This document shows positions 7,381-15,205 of a stretch of 46,760 nt of DNA, one piece after another. Position numbers and translations under genes: made by a program. The notes under the pieces are model-generated. The model had not been told where the DNA came from, did no database searches, and saw only the letters and a program-made list of their open reading frames with translations. Every line of letters begins with the position of its first letter. Within the stretch, counting starts at the first letter, position 1. This stretch comes from Methylopumilus sp003533095 (lineage in GTDB: Bacteria; Pseudomonadota; Gammaproteobacteria; Burkholderiales; Methylophilaceae): positions 1 through 46,760 of the forward strand of contig CAXBPZ010000006.1 of the NCBI GenBank assembly GCA_963977845.1, given 5' to 3'.

Positions 7381-7716
7381 TTACGGACGATTAGCTCTCA
7401 CATAAAATGTCGAACATAGAAAAAATACAATACTTAAAAAAACTTCTAAAAGTGCTATTTTAGATGATAGATCTTGATCGGAGTAGGATCGCACTGTGCC
7501 TTCAATAAAATAAATGAGAATCAACATGCTAGTCCATTTGTAAGTGTAAATTTTTCCTTTAAGAATACCCATCAACGAAATGAGAAGCGGAATAATTTTA
7601 AGAACTAACCATGAACTCTGATTTTTAAAGGGCGCTAAAAATAACTCCCAAGAGCATAAAAGAAAAATAAGACAGATGAGGCTAACAGAAGCCCCTAATT
7701 GAAGATAATTTTTCAT
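7381..7716 (-). CDS. DUF2069 small membrane protein
   Basis: This 111-residue protein has four hydrophobic segments. It carries the DUF2069 pattern: WELFLAPF early, LVLKIIPLLISLMGILKGKIYTYKW in the middle, and YFIEGTVRSYSD later. Its function is not known. It overlaps wrbA by four bases, a pairing common in betaproteobacteria, and sits one base from surE. Confidence 0.85.
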   Translation of the reverse strand: MKNYLQLGASVSLICLIFLLCSWELFLAPFKNQSSWLVLKIIPLLISLMGILKGKIYTYKWTSMLILIYFIEGTVRSYSDQDLSSKIALLEVFLSIVFFLCSTFYVRANRP

Positions 7717-8306
7717 GCTGATAGTTTAAGTGCTGTTTCAGCCAGTCTTTTACCCATTGCAAGACATATCTTTTTTTCATCTTCAGATATAGGGGCTTTA
7801 TTCGATTCTCCAGCGACATGGGATGGACCGTAGGGGGTGCCGCCTGTTTTGGTGCTACTTAATTCAGGGACTGAGTAGGGGACACCTACAATCACCATGC
7901 CTAAATGAAGCAATGGGAGTTGCATACTAAGGAGTGTTGATTCATTACCACCATGATGAGATCCGGAAGATGTAAATACACAAGCAGGTTTACCAATAAG
8001 ATTTCCACTTATCCATAAAGGTATTGTGCTATCGATGAAATATTTTAAAGGTGCTGCCATATTACCAAATCTCGTTGGGCTACCCATTGCAAGACCTATA
8101 CATTCTTCGAGATCTTTATGTTCAACATAAGGTGGGCCTTCACTAGGAATACTATCTTCTAGAGCTTGAACAGTGGATGTGACTTTTGGCACGGTTCGAA
8201 TTCTAGCTTTTACACCAGGAATAGATTCAGCTCCTCTCGCAATATATGTGGCCATTTCTCCGACCGCACCTCCTTGAGAGTAATAAAGAACTAAAACTTC
8301 TTTCAT
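7713..8306 (-). CDS. wrbA: NAD(P)H:quinone oxidoreductase WrbA
   Basis: This is a 197-residue flavodoxin-like protein that transfers two electrons from NAD(P)H to quinones. The FMN phosphate loop is YYSQGGAVGEMA, a variant of YSxxGH. Further WrbA landmarks are GSPTRFGNMAAPLKYFID, PACVFTSSGSHHGGNESTL and the GGTPYGPSHVAG loop. The start codon abuts the purB stop (one-base overlap at 8306), so it is probably co-transcribed with purB, DUF2069 and surE. Confidence 0.92.
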   Translation of the reverse strand: MKEVLVLYYSQGGAVGEMATYIARGAESIPGVKARIRTVPKVTSTVQALEDSIPSEGPPYVEHKDLEECIGLAMGSPTRFGNMAAPLKYFIDSTIPLWISGNLIGKPACVFTSSGSHHGGNESTLLSMQLPLLHLGMVIVGVPYSVPELSSTKTGGTPYGPSHVAGESNKAPISEDEKKICLAMGKRLAETALKLSA

Positions 8307-9676
8307 TAGATTTTTTTTGCTAAATGAATGGCGTCGCCGATATAAGTTGCTGGTGTTAATTTAAGTAATCCATCTTTAGCTTCTTTAGGAATTTCAAGTT
8401 GCTGAATAAAAGTCTGAATCACTTCTTTGGACATATGGTCTTTACCGCGTGTTAACTCTTTAAGTTTTTCGTAGGGATTCTCAATGCCATATCTTCTCAT
8501 GACTGTTTGAATAGGTTCTGCTAAAACTTCCCAAGCATGATCTAAGTCATCAGATAATTTTTTTGGATTAATTTCTAATTTATTTAGGCCTTTAAGACAA
8601 GACTCAAGCGCAAGAAGTGTATAACCAAAACCGAGGCCAATATTACGAATGACGGTTGAGTCTGTTAAATCTCTTTGCCATCTTGAAATAGGAAGTTTTT
8701 CTGAAAAATGGCTTAATAAGGCATTTGCAATCCCAAGGTTGCCTTCTGAATTTTCAAAATCAATAGGATTTACTTTATGCGGCATAGTGGATGAACCCAC
8801 TTCATTTTCTTTTAGCTTTTGTTTGAAATATCCAAGGGATATATAACCCCAAATATCCCGATTAAGATCGATGAGAATTGTATTCACTCGTATCATATTT
8901 TGAAAGAGCTCCGCCATGTAATCATGAGGCTCAATCTGCGTTGTGTAAGGGTTAAAAGTTATACCAAACGACTCTACAAATGTTTTTGAAAAGGCTTGCC
9001 AATTAAATTCAGGGTAGGTTGTCATATGCGCATTGAAATTACCTACGGCACCATTAATTTTTCCTAGAATTTCTTGCGCTTTAAATTGGTCAATTTGTCT
9101 TTGCAATCTGTAAGCAACATTTGCGATTTCTTTACCCATTGTGGTTGGACTTGCTGCTTGACCATGTGTTCTTGCTAACATAGCGTTACCACTAAAGTCG
9201 TGCGCTAATTCTTTTAATTTCTGAATAAGATTTTCAAGATGAGGTGTTAAGACATTTTCTTTGGCATGCTTAATCATCAGCGCATGTGATAAATTATTTA
9301 TGTCTTCTGAAGTGCATGCAAAATGAATGAACTCAGAAATACTTTTTATTTCCGGGTTGTCTTTAAATTTATTTTTTAGCCAATATTCGACCGCCTTCAC
9401 ATCATGATTTGTTGTCTCTTCAATTTTTTTGATTTCAGCAGCATCAGCTTCACTAAAAGATTGGATAGTATTTTGAAGTAATTCTCTGGTTGATTTACTA
9501 AGTTCAGAAACTTCCTTGATTGCTTTTTCATTTGACAATGAAATGAGCCATTTAACTTCAACTTCAACACGGAATTTAATGAGAGCAAACTCACTAAAGT
9601 ACTGACGCAAATTATCTACTTTTTTAGCATATCTTCCATCAAGCGGAGACAGAGCATTGAGCGTTGATAATTGCAT
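8306..9676 (-). CDS. purB: Adenylosuccinate lyase
   Basis: PurB cleaves SAICAR and adenylosuccinate, releasing fumarate, in purine synthesis. The 456-residue protein carries the fumarase/aspartase superfamily signature GSSTMPHKVNP (294-304), with the mobile catalytic serine, and the catalytic histidine in ARTHGQ (H171). Length and sequence match the gamma/betaproteobacterial type. It reads as the first gene of the minus-strand run purB-wrbA-DUF2069-surE-nlpD, with the rlmJ stop 31 bases upstream. Confidence 0.96.
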   Translation of the reverse strand: MQLSTLNALSPLDGRYAKKVDNLRQYFSEFALIKFRVEVEVKWLISLSNEKAIKEVSELSKSTRELLQNTIQSFSEADAAEIKKIEETTNHDVKAVEYWLKNKFKDNPEIKSISEFIHFACTSEDINNLSHALMIKHAKENVLTPHLENLIQKLKELAHDFSGNAMLARTHGQAASPTTMGKEIANVAYRLQRQIDQFKAQEILGKINGAVGNFNAHMTTYPEFNWQAFSKTFVESFGITFNPYTTQIEPHDYMAELFQNMIRVNTILIDLNRDIWGYISLGYFKQKLKENEVGSSTMPHKVNPIDFENSEGNLGIANALLSHFSEKLPISRWQRDLTDSTVIRNIGLGFGYTLLALESCLKGLNKLEINPKKLSDDLDHAWEVLAEPIQTVMRRYGIENPYEKLKELTRGKDHMSKEVIQTFIQQLEIPKEAKDGLLKLTPATYIGDAIHLAKKI

Positions 9677-9707
9677 GTAGAATTCCTATGGGATATATAG
9701 TGTTATT

Positions 9708-10547
9708 TTAACTCGTTTTTGCTTCAATTTCATAAGAACCGTGGCCGTTAAGCCCTAATTGCTTGCTTAAGTAGGGCATGATTTCCTCTAATTGTTCTTT
9801 TAGTTTCCAAGGTGGGTTAATGATAAAAAGATAGCTACCAAACATACCAATATCATCAGTAGATTTAGCAATCGAAAGGCTTACATAAAGCCATTCTTCA
9901 ACATTTAATTTTTTGAGTTGATTAAGCATGGCCAAAGGCTCGCTTCGATCAATTAAAGGGCACCAGACCATATAAATACCAGTTTTAAAACGCTTCAAAC
10001 TATCTTTGAGTGACTCAACTACTTTTATGTAATCATTTTTAATTTCATAAGACGGGTCAGTTAAGACAAGCCCTCTTTTCGGCGGCGGCGGAATGAGCGC
10101 TTTTAATCCTTGAAAGCCATCTTCGCCATAGATTTTAGTATTCTGTTTTTTGCCTAAAGCATGAAGAAGTGAAGTTAAGTCGGTGGGGTGTAATTCAAAA
10201 AGCCTGATTTTATCTTCGTGGGATATTATTTGGCTCGCGATCCATGGAGACCCAGGGTATTGTTTTAGTTGATCACCATCGTTGAGATTTCTTATGACTT
10301 CAATATATTTTGATAAAGCCGATGGCTTTTTTTTGTCATGAAAAATCTTACTAATACCATTTATGTACTCAGACGTTTTGCTGGAAAATTCACTTTCAAG
10401 TGAATACTTGCCAGCGCCTGCGTGCGTATCAATAAACCAATAGGGTTTATTTTTTTGCTTCAAGTAATCTAAGATCAACGTCAACACACTATGCTTTAAT
10501 ACATCGGCATGGTTGCCTGCGTGAAAGCCGTGTCGATAACTAAGCAT
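9708..10547 (-). CDS. rlmJ: 23S rRNA (adenine-2030-N6)-methyltransferase RlmJ
   Basis: This 279-residue enzyme methylates A2030 of 23S rRNA. The start MLSYRHGFHAGNHADVLKH is the family's conserved N-terminus, followed by the SAM-binding strand FIDTHAGAGKYSL. The N6-adenine methyltransferase catalytic tetrad reads DPSY (164-167), where DPPY is usual, a mild substitution within the permitted N/D-P-P-Y pattern. It is divergent from the uracil-DNA glycosylase gene, and a TATAAT box on its strand lies at 10575-10580. Confidence 0.92.
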   Translation of the reverse strand: MLSYRHGFHAGNHADVLKHSVLTLILDYLKQKNKPYWFIDTHAGAGKYSLESEFSSKTSEYINGISKIFHDKKKPSALSKYIEVIRNLNDGDQLKQYPGSPWIASQIISHEDKIRLFELHPTDLTSLLHALGKKQNTKIYGEDGFQGLKALIPPPPKRGLVLTDPSYEIKNDYIKVVESLKDSLKRFKTGIYMVWCPLIDRSEPLAMLNQLKKLNVEEWLYVSLSIAKSTDDIGMFGSYLFIINPPWKLKEQLEEIMPYLSKQLGLNGHGSYEIEAKTS

Positions 10548-10574
10548 GGATAGAGGTCAAGATGAACATGGGCT

Positions 10575-10612
10575 ATTATAGAGTTTATAAATAAAATACG
10601 TGAATTCTCACG
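10575..10612. promoter_or_regulatory. Divergent intergenic control region with palindrome
   Basis: The 75-base gap between rlmJ and the UDG gene holds a minus-strand -10 TATAAT (10575-10580). It also holds a palindrome, CGTGA-ATTC-TCACG, at 10599-10612, and an AT-rich TATAAA at 10614-10619 close to the UDG ATG. The palindrome sits where a regulator could act on both genes. Its five-base arms are short, so it may be chance. Confidence 0.35.
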
Positions 10613-10622
10613 ATATAAAATA

Positions 10623-11255
10623 ATGACACAATTTAAAGAAGACTGTAGAGAATGCCATCGGCTGGCTACATTTTTAGATCAAGTTAAATTAGAGCAACCC
10701 AGTTATTTTTGTAAGCCAGTCCCGCCATTTGGTGATACATCGGTTCGTTTATTGATTGTAGGTTTAGCCCCTGGCATGCATGGGGCGAATAGAACAGGTA
10801 GACCTTTTACGGGCGATTATGCAGGAATTCTCTTATATAAAGCATTATTTCACTTTGGGTTTTCAAATCAAGCAGAGTCAATTGCAGCAGATGATGGATT
10901 AAGGCTGATCGATTGCAGAATTACAAACGCAGTGAAATGTTTGCCTCCGCAAAATAAACCTGATCCTAAAGAAATAAAACAATGTAATTACTATTTGAAA
11001 TCAGAATTAAATTCTCTTCGCCCACATACATTAATATTAGCTTTAGGAAGTATTGCGCATCAATCTGTTCTGTCAGCTTTTGAATTAAAAAAATCTGATT
11101 ATGTATTTTCTCATGGTGCTCGGTATGATCTTCCCAATCAATTAGTTTTATATGATAGTTATCATTGCAGTCGATACAATACTCAAACAAAAAGACTTAC
11201 CGAAGAAATGTTTTTTAGTGTGTTTCAATCAATCAAAAAAGAAATGGAGAATTAA
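10623..11255 (+). CDS. Uracil-DNA glycosylase, family 5 (UDGb) type
   Basis: The protein has 210 residues. It resembles the family 5 (UDGb) glycosylases that excise uracil and other deaminated bases. Motif A reads GLAPGMHGANRTGRPFTGD and the C-terminal motif reads SYHCSRYNTQTKRLT. Cysteines at positions 8 and 11 (CRECHRL) and further ones (Cys29, Cys108) could bind the 4Fe-4S cluster of family 4/5 enzymes. UDGb lacks the acidic catalytic residue of motif A seen in other families, consistent with GLAPG. The predicted promoter sits almost on the ATG, so the mRNA may be nearly leaderless. The tautomerase and uvrC follow closely, giving a repair-oriented run. Confidence 0.88.
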   Translation: MTQFKEDCRECHRLATFLDQVKLEQPSYFCKPVPPFGDTSVRLLIVGLAPGMHGANRTGRPFTGDYAGILLYKALFHFGFSNQAESIAADDGLRLIDCRITNAVKCLPPQNKPDPKEIKQCNYYLKSELNSLRPHTLILALGSIAHQSVLSAFELKKSDYVFSHGARYDLPNQLVLYDSYHCSRYNTQTKRLTEEMFFSVFQSIKKEMEN

Positions 11256-11257
11256 AT

Positions 11258-11437
11258 ATGCCTTATATCAATATTAAATTAGCAGGAACATTAAACCGCG
11301 ATCAAAAAGAAACGATTGCAAAGGAAATTACAACACTTATGGAAAAAGTAGCTCACAAACCAGCATCTTATACATACATTGTGTTTGACGAAGTTAAAGG
11401 GGAAGATTGGTCTGTCGGAGGTAGTTTGTTAGGCTAA
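11258..11437 (+). CDS. 4-oxalocrotonate tautomerase-like small enzyme
   Basis: This short gene encodes 59 residues starting MPYINIKLAG. The mature protein would begin with Pro1, the catalytic base of the 4-OT superfamily, after methionine removal. The LNRDQKETIAKEITTLMEKV helix and the TYIVFDEVKGEDWSVGG segment match small 4-OT/MIF-type tautomerases. The arginines that bind oxalocrotonate are not obvious, so the substrate is unknown. It starts 2 bases after the UDG gene and stops 4 bases before uvrC, so it is probably translationally coupled to both. Confidence 0.85.
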   Translation: MPYINIKLAGTLNRDQKETIAKEITTLMEKVAHKPASYTYIVFDEVKGEDWSVGGSLLG

Positions 11438-11441
11438 TTCA

Positions 11442-13238
11442 ATGGATATTAAACCCTTTTTAAAAACATTACCTAATTTGCCTGGTGTATATCGAATGAT
11501 TAATGAGGCAAGCGAAGTAATTTATGTTGGAAAAGCTAAAGACTTAAAAAAAAGGGTTTCATCCTACTTTGTTAAAACTCTCGTAAGTCCGAGAACAAAA
11601 ATGATGGTAGGTCACATTGATCATATTGAAATCACGGTGACACACTCTGAAGCTGAGGCTTTGATCTTAGAAAATAACATGATCAAGTCTCATATGCCAC
11701 GCTATAACGTTATTTTTAGAGATGATAAATCTTATCCATATATTGTATTAACAGGTGAAAAATATCCACGCTTGGCTTTTCATCGAGGTGCCCAAAAAAA
11801 AGGTAATCAATATTTTGGACCTTTTCCAAATACTAATGCGGTTAGAGAAAGTATTCAGCTCTTACAAAAAGTTTTTAAATTAAGAACATGTGAAAACTCA
11901 GTATTTAAAAATAGATCAAGACCTTGCCTTCAATATCAAATTCATCGATGCACTGCACCATGCGTTGATTTAATTACAGAAGATGCATATAAAAATGATA
12001 TTAAGCATGCATCACTTTTTCTAGATGGTAAAGATAGTGAAGTTATAAGCCAGCTTACCCACCAAATGAGTGAAGCAGCTGGTTCTCATGCTTATGAGCA
12101 AGCAGCTTTATATCGTGATCGTATTCAAAGTCTAAGGCAAGTAAGAACAAAACAATTTGTAAGTGACTTTAGTGCAAGTGATGCTGACATTATTGCTTGT
12201 GTTGAAGAAGCCGGTGAATACTGCCTAAATTTAGTAATGATCCGGGCGGGGAGGCATTTAGGAGACAAAAGTTTCTTTCCTAAAAATGCTGCTGATATTG
12301 AGACGCAAGATGTTATTGAAACTTTTGTTGCGCAATATTACACAAATCAGACGATACCAAAATTAATCGTTACACAACAGCATGTGAATCAATCATTACT
12401 ATCTGAATTTTTCAGATTAAATTACGACATTGAAGTTAAAGTGATTAATAAGGCGATTGGCGATAAGCGCGTATGGCTCACCATGGCGCAAAAAAATGCA
12501 CAGATTGCTTTAAAACAAAAACTGATGCAATCAGAAAGCCAAGAAAATAGAGTTGAAGCGTTAAAAGCAATTTTTAATTTACCTGAATCATTTTCCAGAA
12601 TTGAATGTTTTGATATTAGCCACACTATGGGTGAAGGCACAGTGGCCTCATGTGTAGTTTTTGATAAAGGCAATCTTCAAAACAAAGAATACAGACGTTT
12701 TAATATTGATGGTATTACTCCTGGAGATGATTACGCAGCTATGCGCGAAGTGTTAACTCGCCGCTATAAAAAAATAGCAACTGGTGAGGGTATTAAACCG
12801 GATCTTATTTTTATAGACGGAGGTAAGGGCCAACTCAATATTGCAATAGAAGTTATTCAAGAATTAGGCTTAAACGATATTCTTCTTGTAGGAATTGCAA
12901 AAGGCGAGGGTAGAAAACCTGGATTAGAACAACTTTTTGTCGAAAGCAAAGATCAACCCATTATCGTTAAAAAAGATAATGTTGGGTTTCATCTCATACA
13001 GCAAATAAGAGATGAAGCGCATCGTTTTGCTATTTCAGGACACAGAGCGAAGCGCGCTAAAAAAAGGATAACTTCATCGCTAGAGGATATTGAGGGGATT
13101 GGTGCGCAAAAAAGAAAAAATCTTCTCGTTTATTTTGGCGGTATAGAGCGTATTAAAAATGCTAGTATTGAAGAAATAATTATGGTGGATGGTATCGATA
13201 AAAAGTTAGCTGAAAAAATTTACGATTACTTTCATTAA
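11442..13238 (+). CDS. uvrC: Excinuclease ABC subunit C
   Basis: UvrC makes the dual incisions in nucleotide excision repair. The 598-residue protein has the expected domains. They are an N-terminal GIY-YIG nuclease (about 13-95; LPGVYRM, IYVGKAKDLKKRVSSYF), a UVR coiled-coil that contacts UvrB (about 200-235) and the RNase H-like C-terminal nuclease (FDISHTMGEGTVASCVVF, GDDYAAMREVLTRRYKK, PDLIFIDGGKGQLN). Two helix-hairpin-helix motifs close the protein (LEDIEGIGAQKRKNLL, IMVDGIDKKLAEKIYDYF). Cysteines in the middle (RTC, RPC, HRCTAPC) match the region that binds an FeS cluster in UvrC. It is followed 13 bases later by pgsA, the common uvrC-pgsA pair. Confidence 0.97.
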   Translation: MDIKPFLKTLPNLPGVYRMINEASEVIYVGKAKDLKKRVSSYFVKTLVSPRTKMMVGHIDHIEITVTHSEAEALILENNMIKSHMPRYNVIFRDDKSYPYIVLTGEKYPRLAFHRGAQKKGNQYFGPFPNTNAVRESIQLLQKVFKLRTCENSVFKNRSRPCLQYQIHRCTAPCVDLITEDAYKNDIKHASLFLDGKDSEVISQLTHQMSEAAGSHAYEQAALYRDRIQSLRQVRTKQFVSDFSASDADIIACVEEAGEYCLNLVMIRAGRHLGDKSFFPKNAADIETQDVIETFVAQYYTNQTIPKLIVTQQHVNQSLLSEFFRLNYDIEVKVINKAIGDKRVWLTMAQKNAQIALKQKLMQSESQENRVEALKAIFNLPESFSRIECFDISHTMGEGTVASCVVFDKGNLQNKEYRRFNIDGITPGDDYAAMREVLTRRYKKIATGEGIKPDLIFIDGGKGQLNIAIEVIQELGLNDILLVGIAKGEGRKPGLEQLFVESKDQPIIVKKDNVGFHLIQQIRDEAHRFAISGHRAKRAKKRITSSLEDIEGIGAQKRKNLLVYFGGIERIKNASIEEIIMVDGIDKKLAEKIYDYFH

Positions 13239-13251
13239 GAAATAAATACAT

Positions 13252-13830
13252 ATGAAGATTAATGTCCCTAATGCACTCACTTTTTTCAGAGTAGTTCTGA
13301 TTCCTTGTTTTGTAGGTATTTATTATCTTCCTCACACATTGATTAATCAGTCTTTAATGAATTGGATAGGCGCTGGCATTTTTTTGTTTGCCGCAATTAC
13401 CGATTGGCTTGATGGGTTCTTTGCGCGTTATTTAAATCAAGCTTCTAAATTTGGTGCATTTTTTGATCCAGTAGCAGATAAATTGATGGTAATTGCAGCA
13501 CTTCTTGTTTTACTAGAGCTTGATCGGGTAAATGCAATTATTTCCTTGGTTATTATTGGCCGTGAACTCTCTATCAGTTCTTTACGTGAATGGATGGCAA
13601 CTATTGGTAAGCCAGGTGGTATGACAGTTATGTTCATCGGTAAACTCAAGACCACAATTCAAATGATTGCTATTTTGCTGCTTCTTTACTATGACGATCT
13701 ATGGTTTATCAAGGTAAAGTGGATAGGGAATATATTGATAAATGTGGCTGCATTACTCACTGTCATTTCGATGGTTTATTACATTCGCTTGGCTTGGCCA
13801 ACCCTAAGAAAGAGCATCAAATTAAGGTAA
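13252..13830 (+). CDS. pgsA: CDP-diacylglycerol-glycerol-3-phosphate 3-phosphatidyltransferase
   Basis: PgsA commits CDP-diacylglycerol to phosphatidylglycerol synthesis in the inner membrane. The 192-residue protein starts MKINVPNALTFFRV. It contains the complete CDP-alcohol phosphatidyltransferase motif D-x2-D-G-x2-A-R-x8-G-x3-D-x3-D (Asp51, Asp54, Arg59, Gly68, Asp72, Asp76). Five to six membrane segments are visible. Its neighbours uvrC upstream and tRNA-Gly/tRNA-Cys/tRNA-Leu downstream are a familiar arrangement in proteobacteria. Confidence 0.95.
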   Translation: MKINVPNALTFFRVVLIPCFVGIYYLPHTLINQSLMNWIGAGIFLFAAITDWLDGFFARYLNQASKFGAFFDPVADKLMVIAALLVLLELDRVNAIISLVIIGRELSISSLREWMATIGKPGGMTVMFIGKLKTTIQMIAILLLLYYDDLWFIKVKWIGNILINVAALLTVISMVYYIRLAWPTLRKSIKLR

Positions 13831-13857
13831 GTCTTAAGAATGTGGCGAGACTTTAAA

Positions 13858-13885
13858 TTGACACTAGCCCAAAAAACGCTAAAAT
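13858..13885 (+). promoter_or_regulatory. Predicted sigma70 promoter of the tRNA cluster
   Basis: A consensus -35 TTGACA (13858-13863) and a -10 TAAAAT (13880-13885) are separated by 16 bases. They sit 14 bases upstream of the tRNA-Gly 5' end. This is the best consensus promoter I found in the window. Confidence 0.75.
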
Positions 13886-13899
13886 ACTCGCTTCTTTAC

Positions 13900-13975
13900 G
13901 CGGGAATAGCTCAGTTGGTAGAGCGCAACCTTGCCAAGGTTGAGGTCGCGAGTTCGAGACTCGTTTCCCGCTCCA
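13900..13975 (+). tRNA. tRNA-Gly (GCC)
   Basis: The 76-base cloverleaf folds fully: acceptor GCGGGAA/TTCCCGC, anticodon stem CAACC/GGTTG with loop TTGCCAA (anticodon GCC), T arm GCGAG-TTCGAGA-CTCGT, and encoded CCA. Confidence 0.97.
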
Positions 13976-13985
13976 AATCAAAATC

Positions 13986-14010
13986 GGGGAAGCATCGTCT
14001 TCCCCTTTTT
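13986..14010 (+). terminator. Rho-independent terminator between tRNA-Gly and tRNA-Cys
   Basis: GGGGAAG (13986-13992), a 6-base loop, CTTCCCC (13999-14005) and five T form a GC-rich hairpin with a T-run. It would end transcription from the tRNA-Gly promoter, so tRNA-Cys would need read-through or its own start in the 20-base gap. Confidence 0.75.
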
Positions 14011-14030
14011 AATTTTGGTGATATTGATGT

Positions 14031-14104
14031 GGCGCGATAGCAAAATGGTTATGCAGCGGCCTGCAAAGCCGTAGACGCCAGTTCGATTCTGGCTCGCGCC
14101 TCCA
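14031..14104 (+). tRNA. tRNA-Cys (GCA)
   Basis: The 74-base cloverleaf has acceptor GGCGCGA/TCGCGCC, an anticodon loop carrying GCA, T arm GCCAG-TTCGATT-CTGGC and encoded CCA. Confidence 0.96.
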
Positions 14105-14172
14105 CTTATTACTGCTTAAGTCTATTTAAGAATAATTAGTGATAAAATTCGGTCTTAGTTTTATTTCTAAAG

Positions 14173-14259
14173 GCCCGGGTGGTGAAATTGGTAGACACAA
14201 GAGACTTAAAATCTCTCGGCTTCACGGCCGTGCCGGTTCGATTCCGGCCCCGGGCACCA
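14173..14259 (+). tRNA. tRNA-Leu (UAA)
   Basis: This 87-base class II tRNA has a long variable arm. The acceptor is GCCCGGG/CCCGGGC, the anticodon stem GAGA/TCTC closes a loop containing TAA, the T arm is CCGG-TTCGATT-CCGG, and CCA is encoded. It ends only 22 bases before the next protein gene. Confidence 0.97.
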
Positions 14260-14281
14260 CATTTTATTATTTCCTTGTAGT

Positions 14282-15205
14282 TTGAAGACAACACTTCTTT
14301 GCAAAGTAACACCTAAGCATCATCATCCGATACTTGATCGATTTTTGACAATTGGGCAAGTTGAGTCTTTAAAATTTTCCTACGAAGAATTTGTATGTGA
14401 TTTGTTAGGTATAAAACCTAATCCGGATTATCCATGTGCTGCGCTAGATTATCAAAAAAACCATATGCATTATTATCTTTATGCAGACCCTGTTTATCTG
14501 AGTCTTCAAAGAGATACATTTTTTTTAGAAAAAAAATTAACAGACGATTTTACGCAAGATGAAATCAAAAATTTATGTAACGCACTTAATACGACATTTG
14601 AAGATGAAAATCGTACATTTACCATTGGTGATCAAGGGAAATTATTCCTAGAATTAAAAAAAGAGCCTTTTATAAAAACAACGTCGATTGCTCATATTAA
14701 ACGCCAGCCTATTGATTTATTTATGCCTCAAGGTAAAGAGGCTATAGCCTGGCATGCATTTATGAACGAAATTCAAATGTTTCTTTTTGATCATCCTCTT
14801 TATCAAGATAGAGTTCGACGAGGACTTCTTTCACCAAATAGCATTTGGTTTTCAGGTGGCGGGCAATTGCCTAGGAGTATTGAAAATGCCTTCACAACCA
14901 TTTTTTCTAATGAAAGTTTTTTAAAAAAAGTATTATCCATTGACACACAAATTTCTTCCCAAACTTTAGATAAATTTCATCAAGATAATATCAATAACAA
15001 TACACTTATTGCTTTTGAGGGCGACAATGAGACAGATCGCATTTTAGGGGTTATTTGGAATAATTTTAAAAAACGAAAAATAAAGAATTTGGATATTTAT
15101 GTAAGCTATCAAGGTAAGCTTTTACATATCCATAATAGATTCACACAGCTTCTTAAATTATGGAAAAAAACTAATACATTAGAAAATTATTTTAATGCTC
15201 ATTAA
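14282..15205 (+). CDS. RpfE-type conserved protein (phosphoglycerate mutase-like annotation)
   Basis: This 307-residue cytoplasmic protein has no clear catalytic motif by eye. It contains NSIWFSGGGQLPR near residue 191 and ends with a segment like DIYVSYQGKLLHIHNRFTQLLKLWKK. Proteins of this kind, named RpfE-type and sometimes annotated as phosphoglycerate mutases, lie next to recJ in Xanthomonas and betaproteobacteria. The 11-base overlap with recJ here fits. Their biochemical role is not established. The only usable start is TTG at 14282; the next in-frame ATG is about 60 codons in. No good ribosome site is visible in the 22 bases after the tRNA. Confidence 0.7.
   Translation: MKTTLLCKVTPKHHHPILDRFLTIGQVESLKFSYEEFVCDLLGIKPNPDYPCAALDYQKNHMHYYLYADPVYLSLQRDTFFLEKKLTDDFTQDEIKNLCNALNTTFEDENRTFTIGDQGKLFLELKKEPFIKTTSIAHIKRQPIDLFMPQGKEAIAWHAFMNEIQMFLFDHPLYQDRVRRGLLSPNSIWFSGGGQLPRSIENAFTTIFSNESFLKKVLSIDTQISSQTLDKFHQDNINNNTLIAFEGDNETDRILGVIWNNFKKRKIKNLDIYVSYQGKLLHIHNRFTQLLKLWKKTNTLENYFNAH

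Noticed and set aside
13840..14040. A 66-codon plus-strand open frame
   Set aside because: It runs through tRNA-Gly and the following terminator, has no family resemblance and is a chance frame.
14120..14148. Independent promoter for tRNA-Leu(UAA)
   Set aside because: A TAAAAT box exists at 14143-14148, but no acceptable -35 element lies at normal spacing.
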